From contig NZ_CP076718.1 of NCBI RefSeq assembly GCF_011682235.2, forward strand, positions 1,058,608 through 1,122,607: DNA of 64,000 bases, read 5' to 3'. The DNA comes from Rhodocaloribacter litoris (lineage in GTDB: Bacteria > Bacteroidota > Rhodothermia > Rhodothermales > ISCAR-4553). Position numbers and translations under genes: made by a program. The notes under the pieces are model-generated. The model searched no databases. It saw only the letters and a program-made list of their open reading frames with translations, and was not told the DNA's origin. This document shows, piece by piece, positions 35,196-44,884 of the stretch (the stretch's first letter is position 1; every line of letters begins with the position of its first letter).

Positions 35196-37529
35196 ATGCA
35201 CGAACCGACCTGGAAAGACCACCTGCACGACCGGATGCCCCCGGACCTGGCCCACGAGATCGACCTCTTCGAAGGCCAGATGGCCCTCATGCGCCAGGGC
35301 AAGCTGGACGAGAAGGTCTTTGCCGAGACGCGCCTGCGCCGGGGCGTCTACGGGCAGCGCTACGACAACGGCCAGCGCCACGACGGCCTCCGCACCCAGA
35401 CGCTCGACTTTCCCCAGGACCTCGTCAAGGGACCGAACACGCTGTGGGATGCGCCGGGCATGCAGCGCATCAAGATCCCCTTCGGCGGCCTGACGCCCGA
35501 GCAGATGGAGGTGCTGGCCCAGGTGGCCGACGCCTACGCCGACGGCATCCTGCACGTGACCACACGCCAGGACTTCCAGCTGCACTACGTCCACATCGAA
35601 GACACGCCGGACCTGATGCGACGCCTGGCCGCCGTGGGCATCACGACGCACGAGGCCTGCGGCAACGTCGTGCGCAACGTGACGGCCTGCCCCCTCGCCG
35701 GCGTCTGCCACACCGAGGCCTTCGACGTGACCCCCTACGCCCATGCCATGGCCCGCTTCCTGCTGGGCCACCCGGACGCACAGGACTTCGGGCGCAAGTT
35801 CAAGGTGGCCTTCTCCGGCTGCGCCCACACCGCCTGCGGCCTCGTCATGATGCACGACCTCGGCCTGCTGGCCCGGACCCGCCCCGACCCGGACGGCGGC
35901 CCGCCCCGGCGCGGCTTCGCCGTCTACGTCGGTGGCGGCCTCGGGGCCGTCCCCGAGCAGGCCAAGCTCCTGAGCGACTTCGTGCCCGAGGAGGAAATCC
36001 TGCCCCTGGCCCAGGCCATCGCCCGCGTCTTTGCCCGCCACGGCGAAAAGAAGAACCGCAACCGGGCCCGCATCAAGTTCCTCGTGGCCCAGCTCGGCAT
36101 CGAGGCCTTCCGCCGGCTGGTCGAGGAGGAACGGCAGGTGCTGCCGCCCGACGACCGCTGGACGGCCTACCTCGAGGCCGTGCCCGGCGCCACCGAGGAA
36201 CCCCACCGCCCCCCGCTGCTCCTCGACGGCGACGACCGGCCCGACGGCTTCGACGCCTGGTATGCCACGAACGTCTACCACCAGCGCCAGCCCGGCTACT
36301 GCGTCGCCACGATCCACCTGCCGCTGGGCGACCTGACGGCCCGCCAGATGATCGCCCTGGCCGACCTGGCCCGGCGCTATGCCGGCGGCCACGTCCGCAC
36401 CACCGTCGAGCAGAACATCGTCTTCCGCTGGGTGGCCGAGGCGGACCTGCCCGCCCTCTACCGCGACCTGAAGGCCCTTGGCCTGGGCGAACCGGGCGCC
36501 GGCACCATCGTCGACATCACGGCCTGCCCCGGCACCGACACGTGCAAGCTGGGCATCGCCTCCTCGCGCGGCCTCGCCGGCGAACTCATCACCCGCCTGA
36601 CCGCCCGCCGCGCCACGTTGCCCGAACCCGTCCGCAACCTGCGCATCAAGGTCAGCGGCTGCTTCAACTCGTGCGGCCAGCACCACGTGGCGGACATCGG
36701 CTTCTTCGGCAACAGCCGCAAGTCCGGCAACTACCGGGTGCCCTACTTCCAGGTGGTCCTCGGCGGGCAGTGGCAGCACAACGCGGGGCAGTACGGCATG
36801 GCCATCGGCTCGGTGCCGGCCCGGCTCATCCCGGACGTGGTCGACACCCTCACGACCCGCTACGTCGAGGACCATACCCCCGGCGAATCCTTCCAGGACT
36901 GGGTGAAACGGCTGGGCAAGGCCGGGGCCCGCGAGCTCATCCGCCCCTTCATGATCACCCCGGTCTACGAAGAACAGCCGGCGTTCTTCTCCGACTGGGG
37001 CGATCCCCGCGTCTTCACCCTGGGCGACCTGGGGGTGGGCGAATGTGCCGGCGAGGTCGTCTCCCTCTTCGCGATGGAGATCAGCAAGGCCGAATCGGAG
37101 CTGTTCGAGGCCCAGGAAGCCCTCGACCGGGGCGACTTCGCCCGCGCCGATGCACGCGCCTACCAGGCGATGCTCATGGCCGCCCGCGCCCTCGTCCGCA
37201 CCGAATACCTGGATGTGGGCGAGGACCCGGACCGCATCGTCGAAGCATTCCGGGCCCGCTTCTACGACACCGAGCGCTTCTTCGACCCCTTCGCGCGCGG
37301 CAAGTTTGCCCGCTACCTCTTCAGCCGGCACGAGCACCCGCCCGCCCGGGTGGACGAAGACGCGGCCCGCCGGATCGTGGACGAGGCCCAGCTCTTCATC
37401 GAGGCCACCCACGCCTGCGAGATGCGCATGAGCGAAGAGGCCGCCCGGAAGGCGGAAGAAGCCCGCCGGCAGGCCGCCCGGAACGAGCCCCGGCGAGAGG
37501 TCCTGCTCCCGCCCGGCTTCGCCTCCTGA
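35196..37529 (+). CDS. Assimilatory sulfite (or nitrite) reductase, siroheme/4Fe-4S type, with HEPN-like C-terminal extension
   Basis: 777 residues from ATG 35196 (MHEPTWKDHL); an in-frame ATG at 35151 lies inside the terminator region and is less likely. It has the duplicated ferredoxin-like half-domains of the family (DGILHVTTRQDFQLHYVH; GGHVRTTVEQNIVFRWV). The siroheme/cluster cysteines are in TACPGTDTCKLG (about 445, 451) and SGCFNSCGQHH (about 488, 492). The family ends near residue 600. Here about 150 more residues follow (MEISKAESELFEAQEALDRG ... AYQAMLMAARALV), resembling a HEPN helical domain. Gene context (CobA, precorrin-2 dehydrogenase, APS/PAPS reductase) favours sulfite over nitrite. 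Confidence 0.9.
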   Translation: MHEPTWKDHLHDRMPPDLAHEIDLFEGQMALMRQGKLDEKVFAETRLRRGVYGQRYDNGQRHDGLRTQTLDFPQDLVKGPNTLWDAPGMQRIKIPFGGLTPEQMEVLAQVADAYADGILHVTTRQDFQLHYVHIEDTPDLMRRLAAVGITTHEACGNVVRNVTACPLAGVCHTEAFDVTPYAHAMARFLLGHPDAQDFGRKFKVAFSGCAHTACGLVMMHDLGLLARTRPDPDGGPPRRGFAVYVGGGLGAVPEQAKLLSDFVPEEEILPLAQAIARVFARHGEKKNRNRARIKFLVAQLGIEAFRRLVEEERQVLPPDDRWTAYLEAVPGATEEPHRPPLLLDGDDRPDGFDAWYATNVYHQRQPGYCVATIHLPLGDLTARQMIALADLARRYAGGHVRTTVEQNIVFRWVAEADLPALYRDLKALGLGEPGAGTIVDITACPGTDTCKLGIASSRGLAGELITRLTARRATLPEPVRNLRIKVSGCFNSCGQHHVADIGFFGNSRKSGNYRVPYFQVVLGGQWQHNAGQYGMAIGSVPARLIPDVVDTLTTRYVEDHTPGESFQDWVKRLGKAGARELIRPFMITPVYEEQPAFFSDWGDPRVFTLGDLGVGECAGEVVSLFAMEISKAESELFEAQEALDRGDFARADARAYQAMLMAARALVRTEYLDVGEDPDRIVEAFRARFYDTERFFDPFARGKFARYLFSRHEHPPARVDEDAARRIVDEAQLFIEATHACEMRMSEEAARKAEEARRQAARNEPRREVLLPPGFAS

Positions 37530-37557
37530 ATCCTGCTCACCCGTCCGACGAACCGCC

Positions 37558-38163
37558 ATGCTCCCCCATCGCCTCCGCGTCAAATACTTTCTCGAAGACC
37601 CGTCCGCCCCGCCGTTCGACGCGATCGTGCCGGTCTTTCACCGGTGGATCCAGCAGCGCCGCGTCGAGGAGTTGCTGATCGACGTGGCCAACTACCGGCA
37701 CGTCCACGAAGGCCCTGGCATCGTGCTCATCGGCCACGAGGCCGACTATGCCCTCGACCACGGGGGACGACCCGGCCTGGCCTATACGCGCAAGCGCGAC
37801 CTGACGGCCGGCGCCGGTGACGACCTGGCCGCCGCGCTCCACCTCGCCCTGGGACAGGCCCTGAACGCCTGTCACCTCCTGGCGACGGAGCCCGAGCTGG
37901 CCGGCCGGGTCGCCTTTCGCACGGATGAGGTGGAGATCACCTTCTTCGACCTGCTCCGCCACCCCAACACGGCGGCGACGGCCGGGCGGCTCGCCCCGGT
38001 GATCCGGGCCGTGGCGGCGGAACGCTACGGCCGCGAGCCGGCCCGCCTCGAGCGGGTCCACGACGACCCCCGCTTCCACCTGACGCTGCGCCTGGCCTTC
38101 CCCGACGCGCCCCCGCTGGCGGCGTTGCGCGATCGTCTCCCGCTGTCCTCAGAAACCCCATGA
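37558..38163 (+). CDS. Conserved-looking protein of unknown function in the sulfur operon
   Basis: 201 residues, no signal peptide or membrane helix. Not recognised. Notable segments: FDAIVPVFHRWIQQRRVEEL, LIDVANYRHVHEGPGIVLIG, HEADYALDHGGRPGLAYTRK and EITFFDLLRHPNT. It starts 28 bp after sulfite reductase and overlaps cobA (ATGA), so it is locked inside the sulfite-reduction/siroheme operon. A role as an assembly or electron-transfer helper of sulfite reductase is possible but only a guess from position. Confidence 0.7.
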   Translation: MLPHRLRVKYFLEDPSAPPFDAIVPVFHRWIQQRRVEELLIDVANYRHVHEGPGIVLIGHEADYALDHGGRPGLAYTRKRDLTAGAGDDLAAALHLALGQALNACHLLATEPELAGRVAFRTDEVEITFFDLLRHPNTAATAGRLAPVIRAVAAERYGREPARLERVHDDPRFHLTLRLAFPDAPPLAALRDRLPLSSETP

Positions 38164-38975
38164 ACACGCTTACCCTCGCACAACCCGGAACCGTCTACCT
38201 GGTCGGCGCCGGACCGGGAGACCCGTCGCTCATCACCGTGCGCGGCCTCTCGCTGCTGCGCCAGGCCGGGGTGGTCGTCTATGACCGGCTGGTGCACCCG
38301 GCCCTGCCGGCGGAGGCTCCCGCCGGGGCCGAACGGATCTACGTGGGCAAGGCCCCGGGCCGGCACAGCTGCCCGCAGGCGACGATCAACGCGCTGCTCA
38401 TCGCCCAGGCCCGGGCCGGCAAGGTGGTCGTCCGGCTCAAGGGCGGCGACCCGTTCGTCTTTGGCCGGGGCGGTGAGGAGGCGCTGGCGCTGGCCGAGGC
38501 CGGCGTGCCGTTCGAAGTGGTGCCCGGCGTCACGAGTGCGGTCAGCGTGCCGGCCTATGCAGGCATCCCCGTCACCCACCGCGGCCTGAGCAGCGCCTTC
38601 ACGGTCGTCACCGGTCACACCTGCGATGCCGCCGAACCGGACTGGGCCGCCCTCGCCCGGGCGGGTACGCTCGTCATCCTGATGGGCCTGCGACGCCTGC
38701 CCGAGATCGCCCGGCACCTTCAGGACGGCGGGCTCCCCCCGGCCACCCCCGTGGCCGTCATCCACAGCGGCACCACCGCCGGGCAGGCGGTCGTCACCGG
38801 CACGCTGGCCGACATCGGCGAGCGGACCCGCCACCTGGCCTCACCGGCCACGATCGTCGTCGGCGAGGTCGCCCGGCTGCACGCCGCCCTGGCCTGGTTC
38901 ACGCCGCCGGCCGATCCTCCGGAAACCGCCGTGCCCGCACGTCCCGCGCGCCCGGCGCTTGCCGTCCCTGCCTGA
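38160..38975 (+). CDS. cobA: Uroporphyrinogen-III C-methyltransferase
   Basis: 271 residues. Makes precorrin-2 with two SAM-dependent methylations, the branch point to siroheme. Motifs: VYLVGAGPGDPSLITVRGL, VVVYDRLV, VRLKGGDPFVFGRGGEE, VVPGVTSAVSVPAYAGIPVTHRG, and TLVILMGLRRL. The C-terminal about 25 residues are Pro/Ala-rich and not conserved. Provides siroheme for the adjacent sulfite reductase together with the precorrin-2 dehydrogenase two genes downstream. Confidence 0.95.
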   Translation: MNTLTLAQPGTVYLVGAGPGDPSLITVRGLSLLRQAGVVVYDRLVHPALPAEAPAGAERIYVGKAPGRHSCPQATINALLIAQARAGKVVVRLKGGDPFVFGRGGEEALALAEAGVPFEVVPGVTSAVSVPAYAGIPVTHRGLSSAFTVVTGHTCDAAEPDWAALARAGTLVILMGLRRLPEIARHLQDGGLPPATPVAVIHSGTTAGQAVVTGTLADIGERTRHLASPATIVVGEVARLHAALAWFTPPADPPETAVPARPARPALAVPA

Positions 38976-38995
38976 ACCGGAAGCCCCGCTGGCCT

Positions 38996-39721
38996 ATGAA
39001 CGATCCCAAGCAGCCTCCCTTCCCACCGGAAACCCTCCGCGCCCTCTCCGACGACTTCGCCCGGCGCTCCCCCCGGGAACTGCTGCGCTGGGGTTTCGAC
39101 ACCTTCGGCGACGACATGGTCCTGGGCACCGGCTTCGGTCCCTCCGGCATCGTCCTGACCCACCTCGTCGCCACCCTCAAGCCCGACGCCACCATCTTTT
39201 ACCTGGACACCGACCTGCTCTTCCCCGAAACCTACGCCCTCCGGGACCGGCTCGAGGAACGCCTCGGCGTGACCTTCACCCGGGTGACGACGGAGCTCTC
39301 CCTGGACGAGCAGGCCCGCCGGCACGGCCCCGAACTCTGGCGTCGCGACCCGGACCGCTGCTGCTTCCTGCGCAAGGTGCTCCCGCTGCGGCGCTTTCTG
39401 GAAGGCCGCCGCGCCTGGGTCACCGGCCTGCGCCGCGACCAGTCGACGGCGCGTGCGGGGGTGCCCCTGCTCGCCTGGGAACCGGCTTACGGCGTCGTCA
39501 AGCTCAACCCGCTGGCGCACTGGACCAGCGAGGACGTGTGGAGCTACCTCCAGCTGCACGACCTGCCCTACAACCCCCTGCACGACCGGGGCTACCCGAG
39601 CCTGGGCTGCCTCCCCTGCACCGCGCCCGTCCCCGAAGGCGCCGACGAACGCGCCGGTCGCTGGGCCGGCTTCGACAAGACCGAGTGCGGCATCCACGTC
39701 CCCTCCCACCAGGCGGCCTGA
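38996..39721 (+). CDS. cysH: Adenylyl-/phosphoadenylyl-sulfate reductase, 4Fe-4S type
   Basis: 241 residues. Reduces APS (or PAPS) to sulfite using thioredoxin. The P-loop-like GTGFGPSGIVL is at 44-54 and FYLDTDLLFPETY at 68-80. The iron-sulfur cysteines are Cys122-Cys123 (RCCFLRKV) and Cys205/Cys208 (LGCLPCTAP). Their presence points to the APS-using type. GLRRDQSTAR and the catalytic C-terminal ECGIH (Cys231) are intact. No ATP sulfurylase or APS kinase gene is in the window. Confidence 0.93.
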   Translation: MNDPKQPPFPPETLRALSDDFARRSPRELLRWGFDTFGDDMVLGTGFGPSGIVLTHLVATLKPDATIFYLDTDLLFPETYALRDRLEERLGVTFTRVTTELSLDEQARRHGPELWRRDPDRCCFLRKVLPLRRFLEGRRAWVTGLRRDQSTARAGVPLLAWEPAYGVVKLNPLAHWTSEDVWSYLQLHDLPYNPLHDRGYPSLGCLPCTAPVPEGADERAGRWAGFDKTECGIHVPSHQAA

Positions 39722-39747
39722 GGCCGCGAACGAGAACCCGGGATCCG

Positions 39748-40413
39748 ATGAACGTCTATCCGATCTTTCTGAACGACCTGGCCGGCCGGCGGTGCGTGGT
39801 CTTCGGCGGCAACCATGAGGCCGAGCGCAAGGTGCGGGAGCTGCTCGACCTCGGCGCGGACGTCGTCCTGATCGCGCCGGCGCCGGAGGCGAGGCTGCGG
39901 GCGCTGGCCGAGGACGGCCGCCTGACCTGGCACGCACGGGCGTACGTGCCAGGCGACCTGCAGGGCGCTTTCCTCGCCATCGTCGCCGAGCGCAACCCGG
40001 AGGCGACCGCCCCCATCTACCGGGAGGCACAGGCCGAGAAGGTGCTCATCAACGCCATGGACGACGTGCCGCACTGTACGTTCGTGGCCGGCTCGGTCGT
40101 CCGGCAGGGAGCCCTGACGATCGCCATCTCGACAGCCGGCGCCGCCCCCGCCCTCTCGGTGCGCCTGCGCGAGCGCTTCGAGCAGGCCTTCGGGCCCGAG
40201 TACGCCGCCTTCCTCGACCTGATGCGGGCCCTCCGCGCACCGATGGCCACACGCTACCCGGACTTCGAGGAGCGCCGCCGCCGCTGGTACGCCCTGGTCG
40301 ACGGGGACGTGCTCGCGCTGCTCCGCGCCGGCCGCCGCGAAGAAGCCCTCGACCGGATCGAGGCGCTGACCGGCCTCCGCGTGCCGGAGCGCGAAACCGC
40401 CCCCGAACGATAG
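39748..40413 (+). CDS. Precorrin-2 dehydrogenase / sirohydrochlorin ferrochelatase (CysG N-terminal type)
   Basis: 221 residues. Completes siroheme synthesis: NAD-dependent oxidation of precorrin-2, and possibly iron insertion as in Met8p. The N-terminal Rossmann fold begins YPIFLNDLAGRRCVVFGGNH; the glycine loop is less canonical than GGGxVA (GGNHEAE). Then come VLINAMDDVPHCTFVAGSVVRQ and the family motif LTIAISTAGAAPALSVRLRE. Last gene of the sulfur operon, 26 bp after cysH. A separate ferrochelatase cannot be excluded. Confidence 0.9.
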   Translation: MNVYPIFLNDLAGRRCVVFGGNHEAERKVRELLDLGADVVLIAPAPEARLRALAEDGRLTWHARAYVPGDLQGAFLAIVAERNPEATAPIYREAQAEKVLINAMDDVPHCTFVAGSVVRQGALTIAISTAGAAPALSVRLRERFEQAFGPEYAAFLDLMRALRAPMATRYPDFEERRRRWYALVDGDVLALLRAGRREEALDRIEALTGLRVPERETAPER

Positions 40414-40748
40414 TTCCCCGCCAAATCTTCGCACACTTTCCGGCAGGTGGAGCAACAAAAGGCGCCCCACCGGGTAGGAAGGGGCCAGACCACCCGTTCC
40501 CGGTTCCCTTCCGTTCCGGTGGCGGATCCCGAAAAAACCGCTTACCGGGCCTGCCGGGGCCCACGGACCGCGCGCCGGTTCACCGCCCCGTAGCTCTTCT
40601 CCTCATCGAGATTGCCCCGGATGGGTGTGCCCTGCCACCGGCAACGGCCTCCCCCGCATGCAGCTCCGCGTCAGCACTTCCTACCTACCGGGAAGCACCG
40701 GCATCCGGCCGTGAGGCTCCCCTTTCTTTCCTTCTTTCCTGTTTCAAC
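40414..40748. other. Gene-free interval upstream of the DEAD-box helicase
   Basis: About 335 bases between the sulfur operon and the helicase gene, both on the plus strand. Only weak hairpins are visible (for example GCCCC / GGGGC near 40459-40486). A long 5' leader would fit a cold-shock-type helicase, but I see no defined element. Confidence 0.4.
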
Positions 40749-41978
40749 ATGCATACGTTCAAAGCCCTCGGGCTCACCGGCGACGTTCTCAACGGCGTCA
40801 TCTCCGCCGGGTACACCACCCCCACCCCCATCCAGACCGAGGCCATCCCGGTCGCCTGTGCCGGCCGGGACCTCATCGGCTGCGCCCAGACGGGCACGGG
40901 CAAAACGGCCGCCTTTGTCCTTCCCCTGCTCGACCGGCTGGCCGGGCCCACGGCGTCCCGCCGGGGCCGTCGCCCCTGCGCCCTCGTCCTCACGCCGACG
41001 CGTGAGCTGGCCCTGCAGGTCGAGGCCGCCATCCGCACCTACGGGCAACACACCCGGCTCCGCAGCCTGGTCGTCTACGGCGGCGCCGGCCTGCGACCCC
41101 AGATCGAACGCCTGCGGCAGGGCACGGACATCGTCGTCGCCACGCCGGGCCGCCTGCTCGACCTCATGAACCGGGGGCACGCCGACCTGTCGCAGGTAGC
41201 CTGCCTCGTCCTTGACGAAGCCGACCGCATGCTCGACATGGGCTTCATCCACGACATCCGCAAGATCGTCGCCGGAACGCCTGCTACGCGCCAGACGATG
41301 CTGTTTTCGGCGACCATGTCCCGCGACGTGCAGCACCTTGCCCGCAGCATCATGAAGGACGACACCGCCACGGTGAAGGTCGGCGAACAGCGCAACCCGG
41401 CCGAAACGGTCACCCAGCATGCCTGCCTGGTGCCGAACCCACGGAAGATGGACCTGCTCGTCCATGTGCTGGAGAACGAACCCGTGCAGAACGTGCTCGT
41501 CTTCTCCCGCACCAAGCGCCGGGCGGACCGCATCACCCGCCAGCTCGTCCGGCGGGGCTTCTCGGCCACGGCACTCCACGCGAACAAGTCGCAGAACCAG
41601 CGACAACGCGCCCTCGACGGGTTCAGACAGGGGCGATTCCAGATCCTGGTGGCCACCGACGTCGCCGCCCGGGGCCTCGACGTCGACACGATCTCGCACG
41701 TGATCAACTACGACACCCCCAGCCAGGTCGAGGACTACATCCACCGCATCGGCCGCACGGGCCGGGCCGAGGCCACCGGCGACGCCCTCACCTTCGTATC
41801 CGGCGACGAACGGGGCTATCTCCGAAGCATCGAGCGGCACACGTCGCAGCGCCTGCCCCGCAAGGTGTACGACGGCTTCACACCGGAGACGGACCGGGAG
41901 GATGAGCCGACCGAACCACGCCGGACGGGCTACCATGCCCCGCGGAGCCGGAGACGGAGAAACCGGCGCCGACGATGA
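40749..41978 (+). CDS. DEAD-box ATP-dependent RNA helicase (RhlE-like)
   Basis: 409 residues. Q motif region [26 protein letters not shown], motif I AQTGTGKT (46-53), Ia PTRELALQ, Ib TPGRLLDLM, motif II LDEAD, motif III SATMS, then the second RecA domain with [24 protein letters not shown] and HRIGRTGRA. The tail is short and Arg-rich ([10 protein letters not shown]), a likely RNA-binding extension. Probable roles are ribosome assembly or RNA turnover at low temperature. Monocistronic. Confidence 0.95.
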   Translation: MHTFKALGLTGDVLNGVISAGYTTPTPIQTEAIPVACAGRDLIGCAQTGTGKTAAFVLPLLDRLAGPTASRRGRRPCALVLTPTRELALQVEAAIRTYGQHTRLRSLVVYGGAGLRPQIERLRQGTDIVVATPGRLLDLMNRGHADLSQVACLVLDEADRMLDMGFIHDIRKIVAGTPATRQTMLFSATMSRDVQHLARSIMKDDTATVKVGEQRNPAETVTQHACLVPNPRKMDLLVHVLENEPVQNVLVFSRTKRRADRITRQLVRRGFSATALHANKSQNQRQRALDGFRQGRFQILVATDVAARGLDVDTISHVINYDTPSQVEDYIHRIGRTGRAEATGDALTFVSGDERGYLRSIERHTSQRLPRKVYDGFTPETDREDEPTEPRRTGYHAPRSRRRRNRRRR

Positions 41979-42045
41979 AACGACCCGCCGTTCCGGCACC
42001 ACGAACCGCGGAGCACCCCGGGATCCCGTCGCAGGAAGCGAGGAA

Positions 42046-42924
42046 TCACCCTGTCCGTTCGCGCAGGGCCGACTCCAGCGTCGTCGCCGCGTCCGTCTTC
42101 TCGTCGCGGTACTTGACGATGACGGGCGTGTAGAGGGCCAGGCCGTAGGTGGCGGCGAACGTGCCGGCGGCGGGCCGGCTACCGGGGACGACCACCGCGC
42201 CGGCCGGCACTTCGAGCACGCCATGCCTCGCCGTGTGGATGCGCTCGCGCACCAGGTCGTAGATCCGCGTCGAGCGCGTCAGCGTCACGCCCGGAGCCAG
42301 CACCGCCCGCTCCCGGACCAGACAGCCCTCGTACAGGCCACACCCGCCGCCGATGAACACGTCGTCCTCGACGATCACCGGCAGGGCGCCGACGGGCTCG
42401 AGCACCCCGCCGATCTGGACGGCCGCCGACAGGTGCACGCGCCGGCCGATCTGGGCACAGCTTCCCACCAGCGCGTGCGAGTCGATCATCGTCCCCGCAT
42501 CCACGTACGCCCCGACGTTGACGTACATCGGCGGCATGCACACGACGCCGGGCGCCACGTAGGCCCCGGTACGGATGGCCGACCCGCCGGGCACCACCCG
42601 CACCCCGTCCTCGGGCCGCAGCGACTTCGGCGGGTACGTATGCTTGTCGAAGAACGCAAAGGGGCCGGTCGAAAAGTCCTCCAGCCGTCCGAGCCGAAAG
42701 CCGAGCAGGATGGCTTCCTTGACCCAGGCGTGCACGTGCCAGCGGCCGTCTTCGTCGCGGGTGGCGGCGCGGATCGTGCCGTCGTTCAGCCCGGCCAGCA
42801 CCTCGGAAAAGACCGCCTCCGCCTCGGTCGCCTCGAAAGCGTCACGCAGGCGCGCCACCCGCACGGGCAGCGTCTCCGTCGTCGTGTCCGTCGTCATATC
42901 CGGTTCATGGTTCAGGTTGATCAC
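42046..42924 (-). CDS. dapD: Tetrahydrodipicolinate N-succinyltransferase
   Basis: 292 residues (or 283 from the Met at position 10). Succinylates tetrahydrodipicolinate in the lysine/diaminopimelate pathway. Left-handed beta-helix hexapeptide repeats from about 120: [79 protein letters not shown]. The active-site region around [21 protein letters not shown] is conserved. Transcribed with dapA and dapB, 102 bp downstream of dapA. Confidence 0.95.
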   Translation of the reverse strand: MINLNHEPDMTTDTTTETLPVRVARLRDAFEATEAEAVFSEVLAGLNDGTIRAATRDEDGRWHVHAWVKEAILLGFRLGRLEDFSTGPFAFFDKHTYPPKSLRPEDGVRVVPGGSAIRTGAYVAPGVVCMPPMYVNVGAYVDAGTMIDSHALVGSCAQIGRRVHLSAAVQIGGVLEPVGALPVIVEDDVFIGGGCGLYEGCLVRERAVLAPGVTLTRSTRIYDLVRERIHTARHGVLEVPAGAVVVPGSRPAAGTFAATYGLALYTPVIVKYRDEKTDAATTLESALRERTG

Positions 42925-43026
42925 ACGTTCGCCTCACGATACGTCATCCGCCTCTTTTTTCTCCAGGACGGCATAACGGGAAAAGGCCCCGATCTTCCCG
43001 CGTGCAAGGCGCCCTCTCCAGACCGC

Positions 43027-43923
43027 TCATGCGACGGCGTGGACGAACGGCGCGAACGCCTCGAGCACGCGGCGGCGGGTCGGCTCGGCGGCGGGGAGGA
43101 GCGGCAGGCGGAGTTCAGGTGCGATCAGCCCCATCTCGGCGAGGACGGCCTTGATGGGAATCGGGTTCGTCTCGAAGAAGCAGGCCCGCATGGCCGGCAG
43201 CAGCGCGAAGTGCCGCCGCCGTGCCGCCGCCAGATCGCCGGCGAGGGCGGCCCGGACGAGCTCCCCGAAGGGCCCCGGCAGGGCGTTGGCGATCACCGAG
43301 ACGACCCCGTCGGCGCCGAGGGCGGCCAGCGGCAGCGCCATCTCGTCGTCCCCGGCGTAGACGGCCAGCGAGGCCGGGCGATGTGCCAGGATGTCGGTGA
43401 TCTGCGCCAGGTTGCCCGAAGCTTCCTTGATCCCCCGCACGAGCGGGACCTCCTCGGCCAGCCGGAGGACCGTCTCCGCCGTCATGTTGAACGACGTGCG
43501 CCCGGGGACATTGTAGAGGATGATCGGCAGATCGGCCGCCCCGGCCACGGCCGCCACGTGCGCCCGGAAGCCGTCCTGCGTGGGCTTGTTGTAATAGGGC
43601 CCGACGAGGAGCTGCCCGTCCGCGCCGGCGGCGGCCGCCTGCCGGGCAAAGGCGATGCTCCGCCGCGTGTCGTTGTCGCCCGTGCCGACGATGACCGGCA
43701 CGCGCCCGCCGGCCTGCTCGACGGCGAGATCCACCAGGCGCGCGCGCTCGGTGTCCGTGACCGTGGGGTTCTCGCCGGTGGTGCCGAGCACGACCAGCGC
43801 CTCGACGCCGTGGTCGATCTGGTAGTCGATCAGCCGGCGGAAGGCCGCCTCATCGACGGCGCCGTCCGCGGTGAACGGCGTCACGAGCGCCGTGGCCGTT
43901 CCGGTGAAAAGGGGTGTACTCAT
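43027..43923 (-). CDS. dapA: 4-hydroxy-tetrahydrodipicolinate synthase
   Basis: 298 residues, normal length. Condenses pyruvate with aspartate semialdehyde. TIM barrel with TALVTPF, GTTGENPTV, VIVGTGDNDT, the Tyr of ILYNVPGRT and the Schiff-base Lys of RGIKEASGN. ATG at 43923 overlaps the dapB stop (ATGA), fixing the start. Confidence 0.96.
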   Translation of the reverse strand: MSTPLFTGTATALVTPFTADGAVDEAAFRRLIDYQIDHGVEALVVLGTTGENPTVTDTERARLVDLAVEQAGGRVPVIVGTGDNDTRRSIAFARQAAAAGADGQLLVGPYYNKPTQDGFRAHVAAVAGAADLPIILYNVPGRTSFNMTAETVLRLAEEVPLVRGIKEASGNLAQITDILAHRPASLAVYAGDDEMALPLAALGADGVVSVIANALPGPFGELVRAALAGDLAAARRRHFALLPAMRACFFETNPIPIKAVLAEMGLIAPELRLPLLPAAEPTRRRVLEAFAPFVHAVA

Positions 43924-44702
43924 GGCGAAACCGCGTTGTGGATCGTCTGTGGATCGTCGATAGGATGCGCCAGCCAGTCGGCCAGCAGGTCGTCCAGGGT
44001 GAAGAGGCCGCGCCGGGAGCGGAGCCAGGCGGCGGCGGTGAGCGCCCCCTCGGCGAAGCCCTGGCGGCTCTTGGCCTCGTGCGTGAACGTGAGCCGGTCG
44101 TGCTCCCCGTCGATGGTGACGGTGTGCACGCCGAAGATGCGCCCGACCCGCGCCGCCGTCACCTGCAGGGCCGCCGGGTCGAGGGGGCCTTCGGGAAGAC
44201 CGGTCGCCAGGTGGGTTTTGCGCGAGAGGCCGTCGAGCAGCACCTGCGCGAGCGTGCGCGCCGTGCCGCTGGGATGGTCGGCCTTGCGGACGTGGTGCAC
44301 CTCGTGCACCTGCACATCGTAGCCGGGCAGGCGTTCGAGCAGGGGCACGAGGCCGCGCAGGGCCTGCACCAGCAGCGCCACCCCCATCGAAAAGTTGGCT
44401 GCGTAGAGGACAGCACCGTCGTGCGCGGCTACGGTGGCCCGCACCGTCTCCAGCGCGTCGTGCCAGCCGGTGGTGCCGATGACCAGCGGCACACCCTGCC
44501 GGCAGCACCACGTCACGTGGCCGGGCACGGCCTCCGCCCGCGAGAAGTCGATCGCCACGTCGGCGCGGGCGAGCGCCTCCGCAGCGGCGGCATCGAGCGG
44601 ATGCCGGCGGTTGAAGCGGGCCACCACCTCGTCGCCGCGCGCCCGCGCCAGCGCTTCGACCGCCGCGCCCATCTGTCCCGTCCCGATCAAGGCCAGTCGC
44701 AT
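43920..44702 (-). CDS. dapB: 4-hydroxy-tetrahydrodipicolinate reductase
   Basis: 260 residues from ATG 44702. NAD(P)H loop LALIGTGQMG at 3-12, VAIDFSRAEA, VIGTTGW, ANFSMGVALL, and the substrate motif EVHHVRKADHPSGTA with the catalytic His and Lys. First gene of the dapB-dapA-dapD operon. Upstream in-frame codons to 44795 fall in the AT-rich promoter and are rejected. Confidence 0.95.
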   Translation of the reverse strand: MRLALIGTGQMGAAVEALARARGDEVVARFNRRHPLDAAAAEALARADVAIDFSRAEAVPGHVTWCCRQGVPLVIGTTGWHDALETVRATVAAHDGAVLYAANFSMGVALLVQALRGLVPLLERLPGYDVQVHEVHHVRKADHPSGTARTLAQVLLDGLSRKTHLATGLPEGPLDPAALQVTAARVGRIFGVHTVTIDGEHDRLTFTHEAKSRQGFAEGALTAAAWLRSRRGLFTLDDLLADWLAHPIDDPQTIHNAVSP

Positions 44703-44784
44703 CGTCTCCTCCCGTTGCACACGCGAGTTTGAATCCGGAATAAAAGGCACGCCCCGGCCCGAACGAAGTTTCTCGCCAGAATTA

Positions 44785-44815
44785 TCGAAACGCAACGATA
44801 TTCGTTATATTTACA
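44785..44815. promoter_or_regulatory. AT-rich divergent promoter with palindrome AACGATATTCGTT
   Basis: Perfect inverted repeat AACGA (44794-44798) / TCGTT (44802-44806), followed by TATATTTAC. It lies midway between the divergent dapB and ACT-domain genes (about 180 bp apart). Good candidate for a shared operator or -10 region. Confidence 0.45.
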
Positions 44816-44884
44816 ACACAACTTCTTTGCCGGAAAGCCTCAGTCCATCGTGCTTCAGGCACAACACGAAACGACCGCCCGCCC

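Noticed and set aside
44703-44884. Lysine riboswitch upstream of dapB
   Set aside because: The interval is too short and shows no L-box-like conserved elements; only a small palindrome is seen.
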